From: Vibrio ziniensis
GTDB lineage: Bacteria; Pseudomonadota; Gammaproteobacteria; Enterobacterales; Vibrionaceae
Assembly (NCBI RefSeq): GCF_011064285.1
Contig: NZ_CP049331.1
Coordinates: forward strand, 2,046,001-2,110,000
Reading direction: 5' to 3'
Length of the DNA stretch: 64,000 bases
Under the pieces are notes generated by a model, which worked only from the letters and a program-made list of their open reading frames with translations, did no database searches and had not been told where the DNA came from. Position 1 is the first letter of the stretch. Each line of letters opens with the position of its first letter. The position numbers and the translations under genes were made by a program. This document shows, piece after piece, positions 18,250 to 28,770 of this stretch.

Positions 18250-18852
18250 ATGCGAGTTAAAAGCGACGAAAAACGACAAGCGATCTTAGATATCGCCAAA
18301 GAATGCTTTTCACAACAAGGTGTTAGTGGGACATCTATGTCTCAGTTGGCGAAAGAATTGGGAGGTTCGAAAGCAACGCTTTATAACTATTTCAGTTCAA
18401 AAGAAGAGATATTTGCAGAAGTCATGCAGTCATCCGCAACGGAGCAGATCTCTAATTCTTTTCTTTCTTTGGACGTAAATCGTGATGTTCGAACGTCTCT
18501 TTTAGAATTTGGTTACAATTTTCTAGACTCCATTTTAACCCCTGATGCTATCTCTATTTATCGCATGGCAGTAGCCGAAGCTGATCGCACTGACATTGGC
18601 CGCCATTTCTATAACAATGGGCCTAAAAAAGGTTGGAAACATTTAAGTGAGTACATAGAGAAGCAGATTGCGAAAGGCGAATTGAGCCAATGCAATTCAT
18701 GGATTGCTGCAATGCATTTTAAAGCCTTGCTATCGTCAGAATATGTTGAACAATACGCGTTTGCCGCTATCGATAAACCTAGCCAGCAGCAAATCAAATC
18801 CACAGTAGAACAAGCTGTGAATGCGTTTATGAAGCTTTACGGCAACGAATAA
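18250..18852 (+). CDS. TetR/AcrR-family repressor of the adjacent efflux operon
   Basis: A 200-residue TetR-type protein: N-terminal helix-turn-helix (about 8-55; SMSQLAKELGGSKATLYNYF recognition region), then an all-helical ligand/dimer domain of the kind grouped with AcrR C-terminal domains (SIYRMAVAEA...). It is divergent from the outer-membrane factor gene with a palindromic operator between them, the usual arrangement for local efflux repression and autoregulation. The ligand is unknown. Confidence 0.88.
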   Translation: MRVKSDEKRQAILDIAKECFSQQGVSGTSMSQLAKELGGSKATLYNYFSSKEEIFAEVMQSSATEQISNSFLSLDVNRDVRTSLLEFGYNFLDSILTPDAISIYRMAVAEADRTDIGRHFYNNGPKKGWKHLSEYIEKQIAKGELSQCNSWIAAMHFKALLSSEYVEQYAFAAIDKPSQQQIKSTVEQAVNAFMKLYGNE

Positions 18853-19045
18853 CGCACTAGTGTCTCCTTGCACACACTTTTTCTGAATACAACGATCTTG
18901 CCCTCATTCTAAATTTTCGAATAAGGGCAACAAATTCAGCGGCTGTGATCACAACATCTAAAGTTCTAACATCTCTTCCATAGAGCGGCATTGCCATTAA
19001 TGACCAAGTCGTTAATGAGCGAGAAAGCCAAGTGAGGAGAACAAT

Positions 19046-19741
19046 ATGATTGAAATTAGAAAAGCATCGCAACGCGGCCGAGCTAACTTCGGCTGGTTAG
19101 ACAGCAAGCACACATTTTCTTTTGGTAGCTACTTTGATCCTAAACTCATGGGCTTTTCAGAGCTTCGTGTGATCAACGACGATACGGTTGCTCCTAGTGC
19201 TGGCTTTGAAACACATAGCCATCGCGATATGGAGATCATCAGCTACGTTCTACAAGGAACAATCGCTCACAAAGACAGCGAAGGAAATGTTGAAACGCTT
19301 CCAGCTGGTGAATTTCAATTAATGTCCGCAGGTCGTGGAATCGCGCACAGTGAATTTAATGCGTCTAACACAGAAACGTTGAAGTTTTTGCAAATCTGGA
19401 TTCAGCCAAATAGCTATGGCGGCAAACCAGGCTATCAGCAAAAAGATTTCGGCCAAGAATCGGGGTTAACGACGATTGCAACACCAACCGGTGAGAAAGA
19501 CACATTGCAAATCAAACAAGATGCGATGCTGCACCAACTGATTTTGGAACCTCACACAGAGCTAAGCTATGAGGTTGCTGAAGGTCGCCGAGTGTATGTT
19601 CACCAAATCAGTAGCGAACTGTTTGTTAACGATACACAACTGACACCGGGAGACGGCGCAAAAATTGTTTCTCAAGAGTATTTGAGCTTCTACAACAACA
19701 GCGATACACGCGCTACAGCGTTAGTGTTTGACCTACCATAA
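19046..19741 (+). CDS. pirin family protein (YhhW-like, possible quercetinase)
   Basis: A 231-residue bicupin. The N-terminal cupin has the metal-binding set found in YhhW: HSHRD (His57/His59 region), His at HKD and Glu in SAGRGIAHSE, with the pirin signature FQLMSAGRGIAHSEFN. It is monocistronic; GAGGAG precedes the ATG at a good distance. E. coli YhhW degrades quercetin in vitro. The physiological substrate here is unknown, and the adjacent TetR/efflux genes suggest, but do not show, a role in handling aromatic compounds. Confidence 0.88.
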   Translation: MIEIRKASQRGRANFGWLDSKHTFSFGSYFDPKLMGFSELRVINDDTVAPSAGFETHSHRDMEIISYVLQGTIAHKDSEGNVETLPAGEFQLMSAGRGIAHSEFNASNTETLKFLQIWIQPNSYGGKPGYQQKDFGQESGLTTIATPTGEKDTLQIKQDAMLHQLILEPHTELSYEVAEGRRVYVHQISSELFVNDTQLTPGDGAKIVSQEYLSFYNNSDTRATALVFDLP

Positions 19742-19773
19742 CGTTCTTATAGTTTTCCGTTCCTTCCCTTTTC

Positions 19774-19808
19774 GCCACGAGCATTTCACTCGTGGCTTTT
19801 TTCTTTTA
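19774..19808 (+). terminator. terminator after the pirin gene
   Basis: Perfect stem GCCACGAG/CTCGTGGC with a 7-base loop, followed by T7. Confidence 0.9.
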
Positions 19809-19881
19809 ATCGAATATTTTTGTCGGTCTTTCATCAGCGTCTGAATGAGACTCACAAAGATATATTTATGAAAATTCATGT

Positions 19882-19895
19882 TGTAACCGGTTTCA
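19882..19895 (+). promoter_or_regulatory. LacI-type operator before the first GH1 gene
   Basis: TGTAACCGGTTTCA, identical to the site at 57004-57017 and part of the same motif family found in front of the beta-glucoside genes at 51.8-62 kb. It lies 82 bp before the GH1 start. Confidence 0.65.
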
Positions 19896-19964
19896 TTTTA
19901 TATTTTTATCAATTAGAATGCAGCTAACTCACCTATTCTTACTAGGCTCACTTACTTCATTTGA

Positions 19965-21413
<1,449 letters not shown>

Positions 21414-21477
21414 CTGCCACAAATTGAACAAATAAGCCTTTCAAAATTCGATTGAAATTGGCTAAACTTGTCTTCCT

Positions 21478-21510
21478 CTCGGCATATCTATTGCGTTTAA
21501 ATATGCCGAG
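21478..21510 (+). other. perfect 10-bp inverted repeat before the LacI gene
   Basis: CTCGGCATAT and ATATGCCGAG are separated by 13 bp and end 20 bp before the regulator start. There is no T run, so a terminator is unlikely. An operator with separated half-sites or an mRNA hairpin near the ribosome binding site are the options. Confidence 0.5.
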
Positions 21511-21530
21511 TTAGGTAGATAAGGAATTGT

Positions 21531-22553
21531 ATGGCAACCATAAATGATGTGTGCAAAGCCGCTGGCGTTTCGAAAGCTACGGTATCACGAGTACTTAATA
21601 ACAGCCCTCAGGTGAAAGAAGTCACCAGAAATGCGGTGCTGTCTGTAATGAAAGAGTTGGGCTATCAACCTAATACACTCGCTCAAGCTCTAGCAACCAA
21701 TACCTCCAATTCTATCGGTTTAGTCCTTCCTGAATTCCAAAGTAACTATTTCGGCAGTGTCCTTCATCATGCAGGTCAAGCAGCCTTAAAAGCAGGCAAA
21801 AAACTATTGGTTATTCGCAGCAAAAATAGCGCAGAGGGTGAACGTGAATCGGTTGAAACCATTGCTAACCAACGCTGTGATGCCATTTTGCTTTATAGTC
21901 GCCATCTGTCAGAATCAGAGTTGGTAGAACTGCAACAAAAAATCGCCCAACCTTTGGTTATTCTAAATCGCCAACTAAGCGCTGAATCCTTATCGAGCTT
22001 CGGTTTAGAGCAAACCCAATTGGCTACATTAGCTATGGATCACCTACTCCAACTAGGTCACAAGAAGATCGCCTGTATTACTTCACCTCTTAATAGTGAG
22101 ACTGGTCGATTACGTTTAGAAGCGTACAAGCATCAGCTCAACGCTGCGAATGTTTCAGTAAACAAACACTGGATTGTAGAAGGTGATAATAGCTTAGAAG
22201 GTGGTTATAAAGGCGCACAAATTCTGCTACAAACTAGCGAAAAATTTAGCGCTATTTTTGCTTGTAACGATGACATGGCGATTGGTGCAATACGTGCGTT
22301 ACACGATCATGGTTTAAGAGTGCCACAGGATGTCTCTGTCATCGGAATTGATAACGAACCCGCAGCCGCTTATGCCATTCCAAGCCTTTCTACGGTCTCA
22401 CTTCCCATCGTTCGCTTAACACAAGACGCAACTGCGCTTGCTTTGGCTCAGGCAAATAAACAGGGTCATCTTATTAGCCATCAGTCATACCACGGTGAGT
22501 TGGTTGCACGCGAATCTACACAAGATATTAGAGTTCGTTCACAAGACATTTGA
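21531..22553 (+). CDS. LacI-family transcriptional regulator
   Basis: A 340-residue LacI/GalR protein: HTH (TINDVCKAAGVSKATVSRVL), hinge (LAQALAT), and a sugar-binding domain with the usual DAILLYSR, GHKKIACIT and FACNDDMAIGA segments. It lies downstream of a GH1 gene and probably controls it through the TGTAACCGGTTTCA site. It is a more distant relative of the two LacI proteins at 54.1 and 58.3 kb, yet its recognition-helix residues (VSKATVSRV) are nearly the same. Cross-recognition of the same operators is therefore plausible. A palindromic repeat starts 6 bp after its stop codon. Confidence 0.9.
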   Translation: MATINDVCKAAGVSKATVSRVLNNSPQVKEVTRNAVLSVMKELGYQPNTLAQALATNTSNSIGLVLPEFQSNYFGSVLHHAGQAALKAGKKLLVIRSKNSAEGERESVETIANQRCDAILLYSRHLSESELVELQQKIAQPLVILNRQLSAESLSSFGLEQTQLATLAMDHLLQLGHKKIACITSPLNSETGRLRLEAYKHQLNAANVSVNKHWIVEGDNSLEGGYKGAQILLQTSEKFSAIFACNDDMAIGAIRALHDHGLRVPQDVSVIGIDNEPAAAYAIPSLSTVSLPIVRLTQDATALALAQANKQGHLISHQSYHGELVARESTQDIRVRSQDI

Positions 22554-22559
22554 TGCCAT

Positions 22560-22730
22560 TTACCATTCTGGAAAATTTCCTGATCAGTGAATGGGTGTAG
22601 ATAAGCAAACCCTCCGAACCATGAATGGCTCGGCGGAGCTTCAGAGACGAATGAATGCGCGTTTGCATTTGACGCCCATTCGCTGTTCTATCGATGCTCA
22701 GTCTGAGCATATTTTTATCTATGATGATAT
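22560..22730 (+). repeat. ~175-bp dispersed palindromic repeat, copy B
   Basis: Same orientation and near-identical sequence to 1764-1937, including the central hairpin (here CCGAACCAT/ATGGCTCGG, one base changed) and the conserved GACGAATGAATGCGCGTTTG block. The right terminal repeat is degraded (ATGATGATATGA). It abuts the lacI stop codon. Confidence 0.8.
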
Positions 22731-22749
22731 GACAGCAATTCGAAATATT

Positions 22750-22775
22750 AAAAAGGCAGCCTAAGCTGCCTTTTT
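22750..22775. terminator. bidirectional terminator between lacI and sotB
   Basis: AAAAAGGCAGC-CTAA-GCTGCCTTTTT: a compact stem with T5 on both strands, placed between convergent genes. Confidence 0.9.
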
Positions 22776-22795
22776 GCATTAATGCCGATAGAGAA

Positions 22796-23986
22796 TTAAC
22801 GAATAGCGCTGTAACGTTTCATCATAAACACAATCCAAACAAGTGATAGCAGTGCGAACAATGCACTTACGTAGCCAATGCCTTCGAGCGACATCAATAG
22901 AATCACTTTACCACCAATTAGCGCACCCGCACCGATCCCCAAGTTAATGATGCCGGAGAACATAGACATAATCATGTCCGACGCATTGGCATCAATATTG
23001 AGCACCTTAACCTGCATTACGAGGCTCACGATCATCAACGCAGCACTCCAGACCACCAGCAAAATGCTGATTGACCACAGATGAGGAACAGCAAAGTAAA
23101 TCAACGCTGTACATACCATTACGGTTGCAGTGCAGCCGACTAAGATTGGAGTGTTTGGACGATCACCTAAGTTACCAAAAATCACACTACCCAAAATACC
23201 AGCTGCGCCAAACAGCAGCAGTAGGAACGTAGTGAAGTTTTCTGACAGTGAGCCAATCACTTTCAAAAAAGGTTCAATATAGCTGTACGCTGTGTAATGG
23301 GCGGTAAAGATCATGAAGATGAACAAATATAAGCCCATCAATGCTGGGTTTTTCAACAGCTCTGGAAGCTTCTTCATTGAACCAGTAAACAAACTCGGCA
23401 TAACAGGTAATAAGCGATAAAGAGTGAACATGATAATTAACGCAGTAATACCGATAACGCCGAATGTCACGCGCCATCCCAACCATTGGCCAATTATACG
23501 TCCTAGTGGCACGCCTAATACCATTGCCAGTGAAGTGCCCGTTGCAAGAATGCTAAGTGCAAAGGTCTTTTTCCCTGGGGGAGCAACTCGAATTGCAATT
23601 GAGGCGGTTATCGACCAAAACACGGCATGAGCGAAGGCGATACCTATTCGACTTGCCACCAAAATTTCGAAGTTCCACGCAAACACAGAGAGGCAGTGGC
23701 TGGCAATAAACAGCGCAAACAAACCTAGCAATAATTTCTTACGCTCAATTCTACTGGTGATCATCATCATTGGTAATGACATTGATGCCACTATCCAAGC
23801 GTAGATAGTCAGCATCCAACCGACGGAAGCTGTCGATATTGAAAAATCATTCGCGATATCGGAAAGCAGTCCAACAGGCACAAATTCAGTGGTGTTGAAA
23901 ATAAAGCCGCTGAAACCTAAAGCAAAAACGCGTAAGTATTGTGAACGACGAGAGTTATCATTCGTTGCGGACATGGTTTGTGTCAT
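22796..23986 (-). CDS. sotB: sugar efflux transporter SotB (MFS)
   Basis: A 12-helix MFS exporter. It shares long stretches with E. coli SotB/YdeA: FIFNTTEFVPVGLLSDIA, MLTIYAWIVA, RIGIAFAHAVFWSITAS, GTSLAMVLGVPLGRI and TAHYTAYSYIEPF. The start at 23986 gives 396 residues, matching the family; a longer form starting at 24022 is possible, and neither has a strong ribosome binding site. The known role is proton-coupled efflux of arabinose, IPTG and related sugars. It is monocistronic and unrelated to its glp neighbours. Confidence 0.9.
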   Translation of the reverse strand: MTQTMSATNDNSRRSQYLRVFALGFSGFIFNTTEFVPVGLLSDIANDFSISTASVGWMLTIYAWIVASMSLPMMMITSRIERKKLLLGLFALFIASHCLSVFAWNFEILVASRIGIAFAHAVFWSITASIAIRVAPPGKKTFALSILATGTSLAMVLGVPLGRIIGQWLGWRVTFGVIGITALIIMFTLYRLLPVMPSLFTGSMKKLPELLKNPALMGLYLFIFMIFTAHYTAYSYIEPFLKVIGSLSENFTTFLLLLFGAAGILGSVIFGNLGDRPNTPILVGCTATVMVCTALIYFAVPHLWSISILLVVWSAALMIVSLVMQVKVLNIDANASDMIMSMFSGIINLGIGAGALIGGKVILLMSLEGIGYVSALFALLSLVWIVFMMKRYSAIR

Positions 23987-24175
23987 ATAACCGTGTAAAG
24001 GAGGATAAATAAATGTGCCCATATTGTGATTTATTTCACAATTAAAGCCAACTGTTTATACAATTTTTTTAATACTTTTCAGAGCATTTTATTTTCTATT
24101 AACAGCAAAAACCGCTGTAACTATTTCCTCTTTTTCACGGCTATTAGATTGTAATGAGCTTGAGTGAAAATGTTA

Positions 24176-25387
24176 CTAAGCCAGAGCTTCAGCGATCAAA
24201 CTTACCGGGTGAATACACTCTAACTGGGTATTTTCCTCAATTTGCCATTTACAGGTTTCACAATCAGTAATCGCGTAATCTGCATTTGAGCGTCTGATCT
24301 TACTAAACAAGTCATCCCCTATTTTCATCGAAACTTCATAGTTTTCCTCTTTAAAGCCATAAGTACCCGCTAAACCGCAACATTCGCTATCGAGTACCAC
24401 CACCTCTAAACCTGGGATCATTTTCAATACTTCAATGGTAAACACAGCCCCACCACTTCTTTCGAGGTGACAAGGCGTGTGATAGACAATTTTTTTATTG
24501 AGTGGTTTCATTTTCGGTAAGTTACCGCTCATAAACTCTTTCAGCAGAAAACGGCTCATATAGTGGATCTTACTGGCCACATGTTCATTGTCGACTCCAA
24601 GCACATGAGGATATTCCTCTTGTAGAGTGAATGAACAAGTCGAAGAAGTTGAAAGAATGGCAATACTGTTTTGCTCAATCGCTTTACCCACATGTTCAAT
24701 ATTAAACTCTGCGTTTTTCTTGGCTTTATCGTGAAAGCCATTAGCGATCATCGCTACACCACAGCACTTTTCTTTTTCAAGCAAACGCACGCCAATGTTC
24801 ATAGCATTCATGACTCGAATAAAATCTTTGCCCAACTGTGGGTGGTTATAATTCACATAACAGCCGTGGTAATAGCTGACCGCGCGCGGATAGATCGACT
24901 GATCACTAACGTTACCCTTAAACCAGTTTCTGAAGGTGCCATGGGAGTACTTAGGCAAAGATTTGTGCTCATGCACGCCAATCGTTTTGTGCATGATTTT
25001 CTTCATCAATGGCAACTGCGTCGCCGCATTCACAATTGGAGCAAACGGTGTGGCGAGTGTTCCAAACAGATCGGTATGACTTAGAACAAAATCTCGGACC
25101 AACTTTGGATTTAAAGGGCGTTTGCCAAACTTGCCTCTCGCAACAGCAATAATATCGCCGATACGAACACCTGAAGGGCACGCTGTTTCACAGCGTTTGC
25201 AGTTGGTACAGTGCTTTAACATGTCATCATAGAACTCTGGGCTTTTAATGCGTAGCCTTTCTCCATCTGGCCCACACTGTTTTGGTCCAGGGAAATCTGG
25301 ATTCGCCTTCGCCACCGGACAATACACAGTACAGACGGTGCATTTAATGCATTGGTCAAAGGTGGTATCTCTGCTTGCCACTGTCAT
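24176..25387 (-). CDS. glpC: anaerobic glycerol-3-phosphate dehydrogenase subunit C
   Basis: A 403-residue iron-sulfur subunit. Two CxxCxxCxxxCP ferredoxin-like clusters are near the N-terminus (CIKCTVCTVYCP and CTNCKRCETACP), followed by two CCG domains (CYVNYNH...EKCCGVA and TPCHLERSG...SECCGLAGTYG). It anchors GlpAB to the inner membrane and passes electrons to menaquinone. The ATGA overlap with glpB shows the glpABC order. Its last gene position matches E. coli. Confidence 0.95.
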   Translation of the reverse strand: MTVASRDTTFDQCIKCTVCTVYCPVAKANPDFPGPKQCGPDGERLRIKSPEFYDDMLKHCTNCKRCETACPSGVRIGDIIAVARGKFGKRPLNPKLVRDFVLSHTDLFGTLATPFAPIVNAATQLPLMKKIMHKTIGVHEHKSLPKYSHGTFRNWFKGNVSDQSIYPRAVSYYHGCYVNYNHPQLGKDFIRVMNAMNIGVRLLEKEKCCGVAMIANGFHDKAKKNAEFNIEHVGKAIEQNSIAILSTSSTCSFTLQEEYPHVLGVDNEHVASKIHYMSRFLLKEFMSGNLPKMKPLNKKIVYHTPCHLERSGGAVFTIEVLKMIPGLEVVVLDSECCGLAGTYGFKEENYEVSMKIGDDLFSKIRRSNADYAITDCETCKWQIEENTQLECIHPVSLIAEALA

Positions 25388-26724
25388 GCACTGGCCTCCT
25401 TCATCAATAGCTCGCTTCTTAAACCCGCTACAATTTGTTCAACAACCCAGTATGCGGTACTGATCGCTACACCACCTCCACATCCATGGGCTATTGGGTT
25501 ATATCCACTTAAAATCGCTCCTATGCAGTGCAGGTTATTGACTTTGTTGCCTCGAATTGAGGGAGTGAAATTTTTATCAGTGACCACACCAAACGACAAA
25601 AATGGATGAGGTTTAGAGCTAAAAAAATCATGTTGATGCCACTCGTTTCTCGCACCCGCCACTTCTGTATCTAAATCAAAAATTGGTTCTTTAATCGCAT
25701 TTTGATTGGCTATCAAACCTTTGCTGAAAAAGCTACCTGAAGCGAGTATGTAGTTCTTCGCTATCAGATTCATATCGCCCATTTTCTTTGTCTGGATGGA
25801 CATTAAGTTCAATGCACCGCCAAGATCTTCAAATTGACCACCTAATACTTCATCACCTTTATGCAGAACTCCCCCTTTGTTGACAAAGGTACGCATCATC
25901 ACATCTTCGATGCGAATACCTAACAATGACGGCGGCATAGTTGGCACCTCATGCAATCTCAACCCCGTATAACGACTGAGTTTATGCATTAGCTCTAAAC
26001 CATCACCGTTACCCATGATCGATGGCAGCACAACTAAGTCTTCCGGAGTAGCGGCTTTCAGTAACTGATTCGCGAACTCAGTAAATTGAGTTTCATCACG
26101 CAACAGTCTTGATATATCGATTGATCTTAAATCGTAAGGATTGCGATTGAGCTGCCCAAAAGCCGTTAAGCTTATTTTTGCCGTTTTTATAGGGATATCT
26201 TTAAACGCTGGATTCAGCTGCAAATTACCAAGAGCGATATGAGGTTGAAAATCTCTGAAACCGTCCACGGCAATCATTACAATACGTTTAATTTCAGAAA
26301 GATTTGAAAAATCCGGAGCTATTTTTTCGACATAGGGCTGTGAAAGCCAAGTCGATTTCAACGTGCCCAACGTAGTGATTCGAAAATGATTATTTGACGA
26401 TGGCAGCGAACTCATTGCCAGCCCATTCGAAGCCAACATCTGCTGGTACCAATTCATGGCTAAACGTATATTTTTACTGCCCACTTTTGCATAAGGGTGT
26501 TGTGGAAGCGCTTTGGATAACACATCAAACTCTGTCCAAGGATTATCAATCATCTGGTGGTTTAACGGTGAATGAGAAAGCAGGTCGATAGAACCCGATG
26601 AAAAATGTAATGCGCTTTGCCCACTGCTTACGACAGCGGTTTTTAGCCCATGTTCTAAGCATTTAATGGCAGCCGAATAGCCAGCAACTCCACTACCTAT
26701 CACTATGACATCGTAATTCATCAT
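25384..26724 (-). CDS. glpB: anaerobic glycerol-3-phosphate dehydrogenase subunit B
   Basis: A 446-residue flavoprotein with an N-terminal dinucleotide-binding fold (MNYDVIVIGSGVAGYSAAIK) and a C-terminal FAD-binding segment (NLHCIGAILSGYNPIAHGCG). It is the FMN/FAD partner subunit of GlpACB, slightly longer than the E. coli protein. It overlaps glpA and glpC by 4 bp each (ATGA), which indicates tight coupling within glpABC. Confidence 0.95.
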   Translation of the reverse strand: MMNYDVIVIGSGVAGYSAAIKCLEHGLKTAVVSSGQSALHFSSGSIDLLSHSPLNHQMIDNPWTEFDVLSKALPQHPYAKVGSKNIRLAMNWYQQMLASNGLAMSSLPSSNNHFRITTLGTLKSTWLSQPYVEKIAPDFSNLSEIKRIVMIAVDGFRDFQPHIALGNLQLNPAFKDIPIKTAKISLTAFGQLNRNPYDLRSIDISRLLRDETQFTEFANQLLKAATPEDLVVLPSIMGNGDGLELMHKLSRYTGLRLHEVPTMPPSLLGIRIEDVMMRTFVNKGGVLHKGDEVLGGQFEDLGGALNLMSIQTKKMGDMNLIAKNYILASGSFFSKGLIANQNAIKEPIFDLDTEVAGARNEWHQHDFFSSKPHPFLSFGVVTDKNFTPSIRGNKVNNLHCIGAILSGYNPIAHGCGGGVAISTAYWVVEQIVAGLRSELLMKEASA

Positions 26725-28400
26725 GACTGTTCTTGCTCCTGAGTTGATGGTGTAACGTAAGACTGTGCAACCGAAGCTTCTATTGCAGACTCAATATCTC
26801 CACAGCCAAATAACCCTTCGTATATCCAATAACTGAACTCAGCTTCTCTTAATGCATCACCCCAGAAAATTGGTTTAATTCCCTTCCAACGTTCTTCTAA
26901 GAACTCTTTGAGCAAAAGAGCCGATTCATGCCCGCTAATGTCGCCATATTCTTGAAACAAACTGGCAGCCCGATATGCACAAAGCTCTCCTTGGCAAGGT
27001 CCCATGCCTAGACGAGTACGTCGGCGTAAATCTACAAGATTTCTGACATCTAGCTTTTTAATCGCATACTCAATTTCTCCCGCCGTTACCATCTCACATT
27101 CACACACTATGGCTTGACTTTGAGGTTTTTCGGATAAGAAGGCTTCTGCTCTTTCACCATGACGATAGATAGCTGATTCATAAACAGGTTTAGCTATGCT
27201 GGCACTTTTTCTTAGTGCTTTAGGCGATTCAACAGAGCCAGGTAAAGGCTTGGAATGTGTAGAACAAGGTATCGAGTTACCCAACTTACTGGCAATGAGA
27301 TCTGTAGCTTGTTCAGCCATGAGCCGATATGTCATTAGCTTGCCGCCTGTAATGGTCGTAAAACCTTTCAGACCGTCACGTTCTTGATGATCTAACAACA
27401 CAATTCCACGGCTGATGTTTCTGCCAGAACTGTCACCGCTTAATGAAACTAGAGGCCTGACACCAGCATAAGCCCTGAGCACTCGAGTATTTTTCATCAC
27501 AGGCGCAAGTTTGATACCTTCTTCTAGCAACAAATCCACTTCAGCAGCCGTTACGTGCAAATCATCAATCATGTCGTAATCAATGTGCTCGGACGTTGTA
27601 CCGATTAAAGAAATGGTGTCTCCTGGAACTAAAATGTCGGCATCAGAGGGTTTACGACAGCGGTTGATCACCAAATTATTAATGCGGTAGTCGAGAATCA
27701 ATAGCGAGCCTTTGGCGGGGAACATCTTGATATCGAGCTCTGCGTATTCACATATACCCTGCCCCCAAATGCCTGCAGCATTAATTACTTGCTGAGCGAT
27801 GACCTCAAACGGTTGATTGGTTTGTGTATTAATGCATTTCACGCCCAAGATTGTATCGCCTTGACGAATAAGAGATACCACGCGCGAATGATTGAAAAGT
27901 CGAGCGCCATGCTCTTTTGCATCCAGTACGTTGGATGAACACAAGCGGAAAGGATCGAGAGTACCATCTGGCACTTTGACTGCACCAATAAGCGCGGGAT
28001 TAGTGTTTGGTTCTAGGCGTAAAGCATCTTTTGGCGACAAGGTTTCAACATCAATATCAGCAGCTTGGCATTGTTCGATAAAGGTTTTTTGAAAATCCAA
28101 ATCATCTTCTGGCAAGGTGATGAACAGACCGCCTGTATCTTCAATACAATGGCGAGCTATCTTTTTTAATATCCGATTTTCTTGGATACACTCTTTGGCA
28201 GAATGTTGGTCGGTGACAGCATAACGCGCCCCTGAATGCAACAAGCCGTGGTTACGCCCTGTTGTCCCAGAAGCCAAATCATCTCTTTCAAGTAATATGC
28301 AATTGATACCCCGAAGAGCACAATCACGCATAATCCCAGTACCAGTCGCACCGCCACCGATAATGACGACATCTGTTTCAAATCGGGTTATTGCTTTCAT
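26721..28400 (-). CDS. glpA: anaerobic glycerol-3-phosphate dehydrogenase subunit A
   Basis: A 559-residue catalytic FAD subunit oxidising sn-glycerol-3-phosphate to dihydroxyacetone phosphate. Features: FAD motif DVVIIGGGATGTGI, the GRNHGLLHSGARYAV segment, the RCRKPSDADILVPGD block and a C-terminal BFD-like [2Fe-2S] region with CECEMVTAGE and MGPCQGELC. It is the first gene of glpABC and is divergent from glpT. The ATG at 28400 was chosen over the GTG one codon upstream. Confidence 0.95.
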   Translation of the reverse strand: MKAITRFETDVVIIGGGATGTGIMRDCALRGINCILLERDDLASGTTGRNHGLLHSGARYAVTDQHSAKECIQENRILKKIARHCIEDTGGLFITLPEDDLDFQKTFIEQCQAADIDVETLSPKDALRLEPNTNPALIGAVKVPDGTLDPFRLCSSNVLDAKEHGARLFNHSRVVSLIRQGDTILGVKCINTQTNQPFEVIAQQVINAAGIWGQGICEYAELDIKMFPAKGSLLILDYRINNLVINRCRKPSDADILVPGDTISLIGTTSEHIDYDMIDDLHVTAAEVDLLLEEGIKLAPVMKNTRVLRAYAGVRPLVSLSGDSSGRNISRGIVLLDHQERDGLKGFTTITGGKLMTYRLMAEQATDLIASKLGNSIPCSTHSKPLPGSVESPKALRKSASIAKPVYESAIYRHGERAEAFLSEKPQSQAIVCECEMVTAGEIEYAIKKLDVRNLVDLRRRTRLGMGPCQGELCAYRAASLFQEYGDISGHESALLLKEFLEERWKGIKPIFWGDALREAEFSYWIYEGLFGCGDIESAIEASVAQSYVTPSTQEQEQS

Positions 28401-28477
28401 CACTATGCTACCTGCCGCTTATTCGATAATTAGTTTGGCATCAAATAGGACAAATAGGCGAGATCTTGATCATAAAT

Positions 28478-28500
28478 GTTCGTTCGAAAAAACACGAACA
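28478..28500. promoter_or_regulatory. GlpR-type operator near glpA
   Basis: TGTTCG and CGAACA half-sites face each other, with an additional TTCGTTCGAA core between them. GlpR operators consist of TGTTCG-type half-sites in inverted orientation. A further TGTTCG at 28551-28556 may be part of a multi-operator array. Confidence 0.6.
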
Positions 28501-28518
28501 ATAAAATAACCAAATTAT

Positions 28519-28534
28519 TTTGATCTACAACACA
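28519..28534. promoter_or_regulatory. CRP site in the glpA-glpT interval
   Basis: TTTGATCTACAACACA matches 13 of 16 positions of the ideal TGTGATCTAGATCACA. Shared CRP activation of divergent glpTQ/glpACB is established in E. coli. Confidence 0.6.
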
Positions 28535-28770
28535 AATTATTAAACAGATTTGTTCGTAATACCATTCAGTATGCATACAAATAGTGTGGAAATCGTGACG
28601 GACAAGTCAAATAACACACTAATCATTTATTTTATTTATATATTTCAACCAAGAAGAACAAATATCACAGAAAAAAGAAAATTATCGAATGAAAATAAAA
28701 ACGTTCCATTTGTAATATTTTTACTATCGTTCGCACCCTACATATCAATACAATAAAAATGAGGTCAATT

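Larger units (their letters stand above)
28401..28770. other. divergent glpA-glpT control region
   Basis: This 370-bp AT-rich interval contains GlpR-like half-sites (TGTTCG at 28478 and 28551, CGAACA at 28495), a good CRP site at 28519-28534 and no coding sequence. Both glpABC and glpT promoters must lie here. Confidence 0.7.

Noticed and set aside
24671..25084. 137-codon frame on + strand
   Set aside because: Antisense to glpC, whose Fe-S and CCG motifs establish the real coding strand.
28550..28756. 68-codon frame before glpT
   Set aside because: AT-rich, in the promoter region, composition typical of chance; no ribosome binding site.
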